A stretch of DNA of 64,000 bases from an uncultured Clostridia bacterium. Lineage in GTDB: Bacteria > Bacillota > Clostridia > Oscillospirales > CAG-272. The notes under the pieces are model-generated. The model was given only the letters and a program-made list of their open reading frames with translations, was not told the origin of the DNA and made no database searches. The stretch is taken from NCBI GenBank assembly GCA_944391805.1, contig CALXUY010000065.1, forward strand, positions 1 to 64,000, in the 5' to 3' direction. The position numbers were made by a program, and so were the translations under genes. Below, in pieces: positions 52,257 to 60,763 of this stretch (positions are counted from its first letter, which is position 1; each line of letters begins with the position of its first letter).

Positions 52257-52310
52257 AGGCTGTGCCGCGGATTTTGTTGGCTGCGGCATTCTGTACGGCA
52301 GGCACAGGAA

Positions 52311-52347
52311 AGGCGGCTGTCCTTCCCGGGAGGGGGGACAGCCGCCT
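52311..52347 (+). terminator. Terminator-like hairpin after glgP
   Basis: AGGCGGCTGTCC / GGACAGCCGCCT arms; the following sequence is only moderately T-rich. Confidence 0.6.
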
Positions 52348-52375
52348 GCTCTGTGCTTTCTCCATGTTATTAAAG

Positions 52376-52516
52376 GTTTTTGAGGATTGTCAAGGACGAA
52401 CTGTTCCGCTTGCGGAAAAGTCGCGGGGGCTTGCCGCCTTGCGAGAGAGGGCTCCGCGCCCTCGATCCGGGGATTTTTCGGAGGGAAGAGAAGGGGCTCT
52501 GCCGCAGGGGCGGATG
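52376..52516. repeat. GC-rich palindromic intergenic segment
   Basis: It holds short palindromes TTCCGCTTGCGGAA and GAGGGCTCCGCGCCCTC. It may belong to a dispersed repeat family; no gene is seen. Confidence 0.35.
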
Positions 52517-52520
52517 CTCT

Positions 52521-53105
52521 TCAGCACCGGACTGCCTGATGTGCCCGGACCATATCCGCAAAATATGCATGCACCGACAGATCGCGGTTCAGCTCGGGAT
52601 GGAAGGCGGTGACAAGCTGGTTCCCCTGTCTGGCCGCAACAATCTTTCCGCCGCATTCCGCAAGAATCTCCACACCGTCCGATACCGAATCGATGTAAGG
52701 CGCGCGGATAAAGGTCATCGGCAGCCTTCCGAGCCCCCTGAAGCTGCCTTCGTGATAAAAACTCCCGAGCTGACGGCCGTAGGCATTTCGCACCGCGACA
52801 ATATCCATCGTTGCGAGATAGCTGCGGTTGTCGTTCCGGATGGCTTTTGCAAGCAGCAGCAGGCCCGCGCAGGTGCCGAACACGGGGAGTCCGTTTTCAA
52901 TCCGGCGCCGGATGGGGTCAAGCAGCTCCAGCTCACGCAGGAGCTTTCCTTGTACCGTGCTTTCCCCGCCGGGAATGATCAATCCGTCAAAGGGCGTTTT
53001 CAGATCGCTTTTCCGGCGCAGCTCTGTGGCGGTGACGCCCAGCGCGGACAGCATCCGCTCATGCTCGATGAAAGCCCCCTGTAATGCGAGCACCGCAATG
53101 TTCAT
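52521..53105 (-). CDS. pdxT: Pyridoxal 5'-phosphate synthase glutaminase subunit
   Basis: 194 residues, class I glutaminase: [13 protein letters not shown] at the start, IIPGGEST oxyanion-area loop, catalytic Cys in [11 protein letters not shown], and the His in VTAFHPEL. It releases ammonia from glutamine for PdxS. The start overlaps the pdxS stop by four bases. Confidence 0.96.
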   Translation of the reverse strand: MNIAVLALQGAFIEHERMLSALGVTATELRRKSDLKTPFDGLIIPGGESTVQGKLLRELELLDPIRRRIENGLPVFGTCAGLLLLAKAIRNDNRSYLATMDIVAVRNAYGRQLGSFYHEGSFRGLGRLPMTFIRAPYIDSVSDGVEILAECGGKIVAARQGNQLVTAFHPELNRDLSVHAYFADMVRAHQAVRC

Positions 53106-53980
53106 GATTTTCCTCTTTCCGCCATGAGCAGCTCGATTTCCTGCTCGTTGATTCCGACCATCGCTTCGCCGAGATCCTCGGAGAGCTCTGCCAGGAGCTT
53201 TGCGTCATTGAAATTGGTCACCGCCTTCACAATCGCGGCGGCTCTCTTTGCGGGGTTGCCCGATTTGAAGATGCCGGAGCCGACGAACACGCCCTCGGCG
53301 CCGAGCTGCATCATCAGCGCCGCGTCCGCGGGGGTTGCTACACCGCCTGCGGCAAAGTTCACCACGGGCAGTTTTTTGTGCTCGTGTACATACCGCACCA
53401 ACGCAACCGGAACCTGCAATTGCCTGGCCGTGTCAAACAGCTCATCCTCCGCCATGGAACCGATGCGGCGGATTTCGGCCTGCATCGCTCTCATGTGCCT
53501 GACCGCCTGAACGACGTCGCCCGTGCCCGGCTCGCCCTTGGTGCGGATCATGGACGCACCTTCGCTGATCCGGCGGAGCGCCTCTCCGAGGTCCCTCGCT
53601 CCACAGACAAACGGAACGAGAAATCCGGTTTTGTCGATGTGGTATTTGTCGTCTGCCGGAGAGAGCACCTCGGATTCGTCAATGAAATCGATTTCAATCG
53701 CCTGCAGGATCTGTGCCTCGGCAAAATGACCGATGCGGCACTTTGCCATGACCGGAATCGAAACCGCCTGCTGAATTTCCCGGATCATTTTGGGGTCGCT
53801 CATCCGGGCAACGCCGCCTGCGGCGCGGATGTCCGCAGGGATTTTTTCCAGCGCCATTACGGCACAGGCCCCGGCCGCTTCCGCAATTTCTGCCTGCTCG
53901 GGGGAGGTCACATCCATAATCACACCACCCTTCAGCATCTGTGCCAGATTTTTATTCAATTCATATCTGTTCTCTGCCAT
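53102..53980 (-). CDS. pdxS: Pyridoxal 5'-phosphate synthase lyase subunit
   Basis: 292 residues of the highly conserved PdxS/SNZ barrel: [18 protein letters not shown], the catalytic Lys regions [15 protein letters not shown] and [14 protein letters not shown], and [20 protein letters not shown]. With PdxT it builds PLP from ribose-5-phosphate, glyceraldehyde-3-phosphate and glutamine-derived ammonia. AAGGAGG precedes the ATG. It is divergent from the pdxR-like regulator. Confidence 0.97.
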   Translation of the reverse strand: MAENRYELNKNLAQMLKGGVIMDVTSPEQAEIAEAAGACAVMALEKIPADIRAAGGVARMSDPKMIREIQQAVSIPVMAKCRIGHFAEAQILQAIEIDFIDESEVLSPADDKYHIDKTGFLVPFVCGARDLGEALRRISEGASMIRTKGEPGTGDVVQAVRHMRAMQAEIRRIGSMAEDELFDTARQLQVPVALVRYVHEHKKLPVVNFAAGGVATPADAALMMQLGAEGVFVGSGIFKSGNPAKRAAAIVKAVTNFNDAKLLAELSEDLGEAMVGINEQEIELLMAERGKS

Positions 53981-53996
53981 TTTTCAAAATCCTCCT

Positions 53997-54024
53997 TGAT
54001 TTTCCGATAAAAACAGTATATAAT
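53997..54024 (+). promoter_or_regulatory. Promoter of the pdxR-like gene
   Basis: TTGATT (53997-54002), 16-base spacer, TATAAT (54019-54024), in the 94-base divergent region shared with pdxS where a MocR-type regulator would be expected to bind. Confidence 0.6.
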
Positions 54025-54074
54025 ATTTTTTGGCATATGAAAATAATCAGAATCGGAGAATTTTATATTACCAG

Positions 54075-55172
54075 ATGAAATACTGCGTTCATAAGCATGG
54101 CCCCGTTCCGGCCTATATTCAATTGTACAGACAGCTCTGGGATGATATTGTCGCCGGAAGCTACCCGTATCACACCAGAATGCCTTCCAAAAGAATGATC
54201 GCGGATGAAGTCGGCGTCAGTACCGTCACCGTGGAGCATGCATATGCGCTGCTTTGCGACGAGGGCTATGTTGAGGCCAGAGAACGCAGCGGATTTTTTG
54301 TGAGCTTCCGCGCTGACGACGGGTTTGCCGCCTGCTCCGAAGCAGAGGCCCCGCGCATGGTTGATCCGGTCTGTCGTCCGGATGACACGCCGCCGTTTCC
54401 CATTTCGGTGCTGACCAGAACCATGCGCAATGTCATGAGCAATCTGGGGGAGGCGATCCTGCAAAGGTCGCCGAATCCCGGGTGTACCGAGCTTCGCCGG
54501 TCGATCGGGCAGTATCTTGCGAGAAGCCGGGGGATTGTCGCCGACACCCGGCAAATCGTCATCGGTTCGGGCTCGGAGTATCTGTACACGCTTATCGTCG
54601 AGCTGCTCGGCAGAGAACGGATGTATGCAATTGAGTCGCCGTCATATAAGAAGATCGAGCAGGTATACCGCGCGTCCGATGTCAGATATGAGATGCTTCG
54701 GCTCGGTCAGGACGGCATCGAGAGCGGCGCGCTCTGGACGTCGGGAGCGGACGTCCTCCATATCACGCCCTACCGCAGCTTCCCCAGCGGTATCACCGCA
54801 TCGGCCTCCAAACGTCACGAATACCTGCGCTGGGCAGGCAGGGACGGCCGTTTTATCGTGGAGGATGATTTCGAATCGGAATTTTCGGTATCCAGAAAGC
54901 CGGAGGAAACCCTGTTCGGAAGCGCGGGGGATGAAAATGTGATTTATATGAATACCTTTTCAAAAACCATATCCCCCGCCTTGCGCGTGGGATATATGGT
55001 GCTGCCCAAGCGGCTGGTTCCGGTGTTTGAAGAGAAGCTTGGCTTTTACTCCTGTACGGTCCCAACCTTTATCCAGTTTGTTTTGGCGGAGCTGATAGCA
55101 AACGGAGATTTTGAAAGGCACATCAACCGTGTCAGAAGATACAAGCGCAGGGAAGGCCTGACGAAGCCGTAG
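54075..55172 (+). CDS. pdxR: MocR-family regulator PdxR-like, C-terminally shortened
   Basis: 365 residues. An N-terminal GntR-type winged helix (PAYIQLYRQLWDDIVAGSY, RMIADEVGVSTVTVEHAYALL) is linked to an aminotransferase-like domain that retains the PLP lysine (NTFSKTISPALRVGYM). MocR proteins usually run to about 450-480 residues. Here the frame stops with TAG after HINRVRRYKRREG, so the final small domain of roughly 80 residues is missing and no clear continuation was found in other frames. Divergent position to pdxST supports a PLP-sensing role, but function may be lost. The ATG 54075 is chosen over TTG 54030. Confidence 0.75.
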   Translation: MKYCVHKHGPVPAYIQLYRQLWDDIVAGSYPYHTRMPSKRMIADEVGVSTVTVEHAYALLCDEGYVEARERSGFFVSFRADDGFAACSEAEAPRMVDPVCRPDDTPPFPISVLTRTMRNVMSNLGEAILQRSPNPGCTELRRSIGQYLARSRGIVADTRQIVIGSGSEYLYTLIVELLGRERMYAIESPSYKKIEQVYRASDVRYEMLRLGQDGIESGALWTSGADVLHITPYRSFPSGITASASKRHEYLRWAGRDGRFIVEDDFESEFSVSRKPEETLFGSAGDENVIYMNTFSKTISPALRVGYMVLPKRLVPVFEEKLGFYSCTVPTFIQFVLAELIANGDFERHINRVRRYKRREGLTKP

Positions 55173-55301
55173 CGCCGCAGGGCGGTTGTATCGGTGGCGG
55201 AACAAAACACCGGCAACGGTAATGCGCAAAACGGAAAAATAGTAACAAATTTCAGTAACAAAATGAGCAAAAACAAGATTTGACAGGCATAATTGGCATG
55301 G

Positions 55302-55348
55302 AAAAAGCCCTTATTTCTCCCGAAATGACGGTGAAATAAGGGCTTTTT
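55302..55348. terminator. Bidirectional terminator
   Basis: Perfect arms AAAAAGCCCTTATTTC / GAAATAAGGGCTTTTT around a 15-base loop, between the pdxR-like gene and the tRNA gene. Confidence 0.9.
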
Positions 55349-55387
55349 ACTTGTGCTTGAGGCTTGTTTTCGCTGTCCACTCAAACA

Positions 55388-55427
55388 TCGGGGAATGAAG
55401 CATGGTATTTTGCCGTACATTCCCCGA
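55388..55427 (-). terminator. Hairpin downstream of tRNA-Ser
   Basis: Arms TCGGGGAATG / CATTCCCCGA followed on the minus strand by TGTTTGAG; the T tail is weak. Confidence 0.5.
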
Positions 55428-55451
55428 CTGTTGGGAGCGGCAGCTTGCCGC

Positions 55452-55543
55452 TGGCGGAGAAGGAGAGATTTGAACTCTCGCGCCGGTATAGCCGGCCTAC
55501 ACCCTTAGCAGGGGCGCCTCTTCGGCCTCTTGAGTACTTCTCC
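55452..55543 (-). tRNA. tRNA-Ser (anticodon GCU)
   Basis: On the minus strand GGAGAAG (acceptor 5') pairs with CTTCTCC, with discriminator G and an encoded CCA. The anticodon stem CGCCC/GGGTG holds the loop CTGCTAA with GCU. A long variable arm (AGGCCGGCTATACCGGCGC area) marks a class II serine tRNA. The TTC loop reads GTTCAAATC. It reads AGC/AGU codons. Confidence 0.95.
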
Positions 55544-55590
55544 AAATACTCCTGCGAGATGCCGGTTGCATTCTCTCGCAGATTTCTTAT

Positions 55591-55619
55591 ATTATACACA
55601 TTTTTACCGGCTTTGTCAA
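55591..55619 (-). promoter_or_regulatory. tRNA-Ser promoter
   Basis: Minus strand TTGACA (55614-55619), 17-base spacer, TATAAT (55591-55596): full consensus. Confidence 0.85.
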
Positions 55620-55772
55620 GAGCTTTTTGCATTTTTTCTTGTCTGCCTTTCAAAATGTTTTCCGATCGGCTGATGCCGGATGGCTGTACCGCTCGGAATG
55701 AATGTCGATTCCACTCATATATTGACCGCAGCGGCCTCTCACGGTTAAAAAAAGGCGCTTTCAGCAACGGAT

Positions 55773-55835
55773 GATCCGATATCGAAGCTCCCATTTTGTA
55801 ATAGCGTAAGAAAACGGGATGCTCGATATCGGATC
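55773..55835. repeat. Long perfect inverted repeat next to MITE copy D
   Basis: GATCCGATATCGA and TCGATATCGGATC (13 bases each, perfect) enclose 37 bases with a further TTTT/AAAA and GCTCCC/GGGATGC-type pairing. It lies 7 bases from the MITE. It lacks a T tail, so it is not a typical terminator. It could be a protein-binding site or a separate small repeat. Confidence 0.65.
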
Positions 55836-55842
55836 GCGTCGG

Positions 55843-56080
55843 TTAAGGCAACACCGCACAATTCTGATTGTGCGCCGCTTGCGGCTCTCTGCATGTCAGA
55901 TTTTTCGTGGGGCAAGCCAAAACGACGCTGGCAATAGTGAATCTGATTGCAACAAGCTGCGCTTGTAGGAGATTTGTGCATGCCCCCAGCCTGCCGGCGG
56001 AAAGATGCAAAAAGTTGTATCATCAATGGCGAAAGGCTTTCCTGCGGAAAGCCGCCGTGAATTGCGCGGTGTTGCCTTAA
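55843..56080. repeat. MITE-like element, copy D
   Basis: A complete 238 bp copy with ends TTAAGGCAACACCGCACAAT and ATTGCGCGGTGTTGCCTTAA. It contains GATTTGTGCATGCCCCCAGC, as copy C does, and an extra GCGAAAGGCTTTCCTGCGGAAAGC hairpin near the right end. The right TTAA provides the stop codon of the AraC-type gene. Confidence 0.88.
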
Positions 56081-56966
56081 GGATGAACCAACTTTTTTTG
56101 TGAAAAATATTCCTTTGGCGGAACGCCGACCACTCGCTTGAAGGCGCGGGTGTATGCCTGTGGATTGGCAAAGCCGATTTGATATGCCACATCGGTGATG
56201 GTCTGCCCGCTTTCTTCCATCATTCGGATGCTTTCCTCAATTTTCTTGCGGCAGATGTATTGCTGCAGTGTGATTCCCATTTGCTGCTTGAAGCAGTGCG
56301 ACAGATAGGATGCGCTGTAATTGAATTTCTGCACAATTTCTCCGATGCTCTGAATGGTCCGGATCGAGCTGTCGATGTAGAGCATGACCGCATACATCGA
56401 AATCCCGCCGGAGCCGTCGGCAATCTCGTTGCGGTAGTTTTTGCGGGACTGCGAAAGATAGATGCGCATGACAGACACCGCTAACTCATTGAGGCAGCAC
56501 TCTATCATCAGGCTGTGGCAGAGCGAAGCATTGTAATATTCGTTCAGACATCGGCTGAAAAGCAGCATGATCTCATGATCTCCCTTCATAATATTGACAG
56601 GGGGGCCTGGTAAAAGGAATCGATCAGCCGGGTATCGTCGTTCAGGGCACCGTTGCAAATGCTGAAGCCGATGAACATATACCGGAAATGGTGATTGGAA
56701 AATACCTCGTGCTGTACGCCGACCGGGGTGATAAACAAATCTCCCTCATGCACCTCATATTCCTTCCCGTCAATCGAGGTCATTCCTTCTCCGGAAATCA
56801 CGTAGGAAATTTCATAGCACCACTGTACGTGTGGATCACAGCGATAGCCCGGCTCACAATCCTGTTCGCCAATCTGGTGGATCAGGTAGTTCCCGATTCG
56901 GTCCGGTTTGCCGATGAATTGTTTTTCATATCTGGACCGGATTCCGTTCAAAGACGGTGGTTTCAT
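56077..56966 (-). pseudogene. AraC-family regulator, frameshifted in a poly-C tract
   Basis: An N-terminal cupin ligand-binding domain (WCYEISYVISGEGMTSIDGK, HEGDLFITPVGVQHEV) runs in one frame to a stop at 56586. The remaining linker and AraC HTH pair (SIGEIVQKFNYSASYLSHCFK, TITDVAYQIGFANPQAYTRAFKR) continue in another frame to 56077. Adding one C to the six-C run at 56600-56605 (minus strand) would restore a single ~296-residue protein. So this is a homopolymer slip: mutation, phase variation or sequencing error. ATG 56966 has GGAG six bases upstream. The final TAA lies in the MITE. It presumably regulated the divergent glycan locus. Confidence 0.8.
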
Positions 56967-57112
56967 CTGACACTCCTCCTGTGTATTTGCTGCCATTTGA
57001 GGGAAGCGAGGCGGTGCGTGATCTCCTGTGGTTATGGCCGTGCGGGGATTTTGCACTTCCTTTTGCACACAATATGCTTCCTGCCATGAGAAACAACATT
57101 CCCTCTGAAAAT

Positions 57113-57140
57113 ATTATATCAAAAAAATATGGGATTGCAA
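57113..57140 (-). promoter_or_regulatory. Promoter of the AraC-type gene
   Basis: Minus strand TTGCAA (57135-57140), 16-base spacer, TATAAT (57113-57118) preceded by TGA. The ~145-base leader to the ATG at 56966 shows nothing recognised. Confidence 0.6.
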
Positions 57141-57321
57141 GACAGAAAATGCGTAAAATATCCAAAATTTACGAAAAATATGGAGGTGCGGAAGAATGGG
57201 CAATTTGTCGAAAACAAAGGAAACAGATGATAAAAACACAAATAATCGAGAAATGACATCCTGTTTTTGTTTGAAATCAATAAAAAGCAGATTGGGGTAA
57301 GTATAATGCCGCATTCGGGTA

Positions 57322-57350
57322 TTGTATTTGCGAATGAACGGTGCTATCAT
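57322..57350 (+). promoter_or_regulatory. Candidate promoter of the glycan locus
   Basis: TTGTAT (57322-57327), 17-base spacer, TATCAT (57345-57350), about 50 bases before the solute-binding protein gene; a TATAAT at 57302 without a good -35 is an alternative. Confidence 0.5.
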
Positions 57351-57402
57351 TAAAGCATACCGGAAGCCGGAGAAGAACCGGCTCGGGAGAAAGGAGCAGA
57401 AT

Positions 57403-58947
57403 ATGATGAAACGATCCATTCTTACGTCGGTATTCCTGTCTCTTCTGGCGCTGACGCTGCTGCTGTCAGCCTGCGGTGACAAGGAAATCAGCCCGCCGCC
57501 GGATGCAACCCAGCCGTCTGACGTCACGACCGCCGGAGGCGATCCCGGAACCGGTGATGTGCCGGATATTCCGATTATGGATTTTGACGGCAGCGAGGTG
57601 GTGTTTCTGACACGGAATTCCGAGTGCGGGGACTTTGAAACCTGGGATTTGCTCGAAACCGACCTGCAGGGGGATTCCATGAACGCGGCAATTGTCCGGC
57701 GAAACAGCTATATTCAGGATACCTATGACGTTTCCATCGTGCAGCGTCAGTATGGAGGCAGCGTCAACGAAGGGGAGATGTACACCGCTATCTATAACAA
57801 CTTTTTCAACGGCGGCGCGGCGGCAGAGGATGCTTTTCACGTAGCCTACTGTGGCGTGACCGATGCCATTCGCTTGGCGGCCAGCGGTATTTTCTATGAT
57901 CTGAGCGAGCTTCCGTACATCGATCTTGCCTCTTCCTGGTGGGATGCTGAGGCCATGAGCAGCCTCACCATTGCCAACCGGTATTATTTCGGTGTGGGGG
58001 ATATTTCGGTACAGCTTTACGATACGCTTCCGTGTCTGGTATTCAATAAGATGATGGCGCAGGATTACACCACTCCCGACGAGCTGTATCGCATGGTGGA
58101 GGAGGGGAACTGGACCTATGAGGAATTTTACTCCATCATTCGGGAGGTATACAGCGATGCAGACGATGTGGCCGGACCGTCTGTAGGGGACCGCTTCGGA
58201 GCGGGTGGACAGAATGACAACCTCTATTGCTTCTTTTATGGCAGCGGCTGCCGCACCGTGACGACCAATCAGAACGGAGATCCCGAGCTGACGATCTACA
58301 GCGAGCAGAATAACACCGTGTTTACCGATCTGTTTGAGCTGCTGACCGACCGAGAGGCCTTTTTCAACTGCAACGATTATGCCAACGTTCCGGGCTGGGA
58401 ATCCTCACCGATCGAGTTTGTCATCGACGGCTTTATCGGCGGCCGGGTGCTGTTCTATTCGGACGGTCTGCTGCATTTGCCCGAGCTGAGGGAGGCCAGC
58501 TTTGAGTTCGGCATTCTCCCGGTGCCCAAGTATACGGCCGGGCAGGAGTCCTATTATCACCTCATCGGTATGTGGGGAGCCACTCTGGTAACGGTGCCTG
58601 CCGGCTGCCCCGATGTGAAAATGACGGCTCTTTTGCTGGAGGCTATGGGCGCGCAGTCCGAAAAAACGGTTGCCACCGAGTATTTTGAGCAGAAGCTGGC
58701 GCTGCAGAGCGTGCGGGACAGTGAAAGCGCAGGCTCGCTTGGCATTATCATCGACACCAAGGGCTTTGATATGGGGCAGTGCTTCCGATGGAACGATCTC
58801 CATCTGATTCTGGGAGACTGCCTGACGCAGAAAAACAATTCCTTTTATTCCAACTATCAGGGCAAGGTTTCCGGCATCCAGATTGAAATGAACAAAACCA
58901 TATCCGCGTATCAGTCATTGCCGCATTACATTGAATTGGAGGATTGA
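57403..58947 (+). CDS. Extracellular solute-binding lipoprotein
   Basis: 514 residues. Lipoprotein signal with LLSAC, a Pro/Thr/Gly-rich linker, then a large two-lobed solute-binding domain of the family-1 sugar-binding kind (GSEVVFLTRNSECGDFETW, CLVFNKMMAQDYTTPDELY, GKVSGIQIEMNKT near the end). It should capture an oligosaccharide or similar ligand for an ABC importer, but permease genes are not in the window. AGAAAGGAGC precedes the ATG pair at 57403/57406. It is followed directly by two beta-helix lipoprotein genes. Confidence 0.82.
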   Translation: MMKRSILTSVFLSLLALTLLLSACGDKEISPPPDATQPSDVTTAGGDPGTGDVPDIPIMDFDGSEVVFLTRNSECGDFETWDLLETDLQGDSMNAAIVRRNSYIQDTYDVSIVQRQYGGSVNEGEMYTAIYNNFFNGGAAAEDAFHVAYCGVTDAIRLAASGIFYDLSELPYIDLASSWWDAEAMSSLTIANRYYFGVGDISVQLYDTLPCLVFNKMMAQDYTTPDELYRMVEEGNWTYEEFYSIIREVYSDADDVAGPSVGDRFGAGGQNDNLYCFFYGSGCRTVTTNQNGDPELTIYSEQNNTVFTDLFELLTDREAFFNCNDYANVPGWESSPIEFVIDGFIGGRVLFYSDGLLHLPELREASFEFGILPVPKYTAGQESYYHLIGMWGATLVTVPAGCPDVKMTALLLEAMGAQSEKTVATEYFEQKLALQSVRDSESAGSLGIIIDTKGFDMGQCFRWNDLHLILGDCLTQKNNSFYSNYQGKVSGIQIEMNKTISAYQSLPHYIELED

Positions 58948-58950
58948 GTG

Positions 58951-60753
58951 ATGAAAAAACTGCGTTTATTCAAGCCGCTGGCACTGCTGGGCATTGCCGC
59001 GCTCCTGCTGACATCCTGCGGCAGCCCCCAACCGGAGGAGAACAATTCCACATCCTCTATGGAGCCGGACGCCGGGCAGGAATCTGTACATAACAATCAG
59101 TTGTCCGAAAACGAGAACCACCCCAATCTGGCCGTCACATATTCGGTCTCCAGCATGGAGGAGCTCAGGGCACTCCGGGCGGAGCAGGCCAATGCCACCG
59201 TGTATCTGCGCGGATACTATGAGCCGGGCGACGGCGGAGGCGGCAGCTTCTATTGGGATGCGGAGAGCCAGCTTCCGGATGACGGCGGCACCGTGATTCA
59301 GCCAGAGGGGGTGGAAACCGGGCGCTTTATCCGCCTGTGTGAGCCGAACCATCGCAACGTCAAATGGTTCGGTGCAGTGGGGAGCGGCAAAAAGGACGAC
59401 TACGAAGCCATTCAGGCTGCCATCGACAGCCTGCCCCAGAACGGCGGTACGGTGGTGCTGCCCGGTGGAACCTATGCGGTCACAAAGACCATTCAGATCG
59501 GCAACGGCAACGGTGGTGAAACCTTTTCCAATCAGAACGCCGTCAAGCTGGTGGGGCAGGGAGGCGGCTTCGCGGTGACGGGCGATGCGATCCCCACGAC
59601 CATTGTGGCGGCGTCCGGCATGGCCGATCTGATCCGGGTCAATGGCCGGATCTCCGATCTGCTCTTTCAGGATCTCTGCCTGAGCGGCAACAATCAGGCG
59701 CAGGTCTGCCTTTCCATGACTGCCTTCAGCGGCACCACACTGCGGGATGTTCGCATTCAGCAGTTCAGCCGCATCGGCCTGGAGATTATGGGGGGAGAAG
59801 AGCCGGTTGGCAACTACAACATTTCCAACCGGTTTGAAACCGTGCAGATTGTGGCGTCAATGGACAATACCACCTGCCTGCTGATGGACGGTGTGTACAG
59901 TGCAAACAACGACACCTGGCTCACCGTGTTCAACAACTGCAGCTTTGATACCGGCTCCTGCGCGGGTGCCACCGGCGCATGGTTCCGGTTTGTAGACAGC
60001 AATTCCTTCTACCGCTGTCAGTTTGGCGGGAGCGGAGAGGGCAGCGTGGGAATTGTATTTGACGCGACGGCAAACCATGATTTTCCCTGCGGCATGGCGT
60101 TTTATGATTGCTCTGTGAGCAGCACGCAGGTGCTTGAGGACGAATCACACCAGATCCGCAAAAACTATTTCTATGGCTATTGTACCGCAAACGGCGAGGA
60201 GCTTCCCACCCATAACCGCCTGATCGGCATTACCGATACCGGAGTTCCGTTCAATATGGAGGAGCTGACCATCGGAGGCGGGGGCACCAATCCGGGCGGA
60301 TCGGGCCTGCCGGCCAAGCGGGGGGCTGTGGACACCTACACCGCTGCCGAATACAACCATCTCAATCTTGCCGAGACCGGAGACGAGGTGGGGATTCGCT
60401 TCAACGCGGGCGGAACCTTCCGGGGGGCCACCTTCTACATGCCGAACTATGATAATAATCTCGGCTCCGCTACCATCAACGTTTACAAGTGGGATACCGA
60501 TTACCGCCAGAGCAAGGCCGGAGAGGTGCTCTACAGCGTCACCTTTGAAAACTTTGACAACAACATCTGGAACCGTTTTGAAATGGCGGATGGGCTGCCT
60601 GCCGGTGAGTACCTTCTCACCATCACCGCCACGGCGCCCGAGGGAGATGCCGGCTGCGGTGTTTGGACCAAGGGGAAAACCGCAGTGGTGGAAACCTACC
60701 ACAACGGGTATCTGGCCGAGTTTGGGCTGGTGGGACAAATTCTGATCGATTGA
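58951..60753 (+). CDS. Lipoprotein with pectate-lyase-3-like beta-helix and C-terminal beta-sandwich
   Basis: 600 residues. Lipobox LTSC, then a linker. A right-handed beta-helix of the Pectate_lyase_3 type begins with NVKWFGAVGSGKKDDYEAIQ and AIDSLPQNGGTVVLPGG. Repetitive strands with Asn/Cys ladders reach about residue 430, and a separate C-terminal beta-sandwich (~455-600) has GVWTKGKTAVVETYHNG. The proline-like TGRF motif and the early GDGGGGSFYWD strand are shared with the next protein. It probably binds or cleaves a polysaccharide at the cell surface; the catalytic residues are not evident. ATG 58951 follows GGAGG, three bases after the previous stop. Confidence 0.8.
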   Translation: MKKLRLFKPLALLGIAALLLTSCGSPQPEENNSTSSMEPDAGQESVHNNQLSENENHPNLAVTYSVSSMEELRALRAEQANATVYLRGYYEPGDGGGGSFYWDAESQLPDDGGTVIQPEGVETGRFIRLCEPNHRNVKWFGAVGSGKKDDYEAIQAAIDSLPQNGGTVVLPGGTYAVTKTIQIGNGNGGETFSNQNAVKLVGQGGGFAVTGDAIPTTIVAASGMADLIRVNGRISDLLFQDLCLSGNNQAQVCLSMTAFSGTTLRDVRIQQFSRIGLEIMGGEEPVGNYNISNRFETVQIVASMDNTTCLLMDGVYSANNDTWLTVFNNCSFDTGSCAGATGAWFRFVDSNSFYRCQFGGSGEGSVGIVFDATANHDFPCGMAFYDCSVSSTQVLEDESHQIRKNYFYGYCTANGEELPTHNRLIGITDTGVPFNMEELTIGGGGTNPGGSGLPAKRGAVDTYTAAEYNHLNLAETGDEVGIRFNAGGTFRGATFYMPNYDNNLGSATINVYKWDTDYRQSKAGEVLYSVTFENFDNNIWNRFEMADGLPAGEYLLTITATAPEGDAGCGVWTKGKTAVVETYHNGYLAEFGLVGQILID

Positions 60754-60763
60754 GGAGCGGTCT

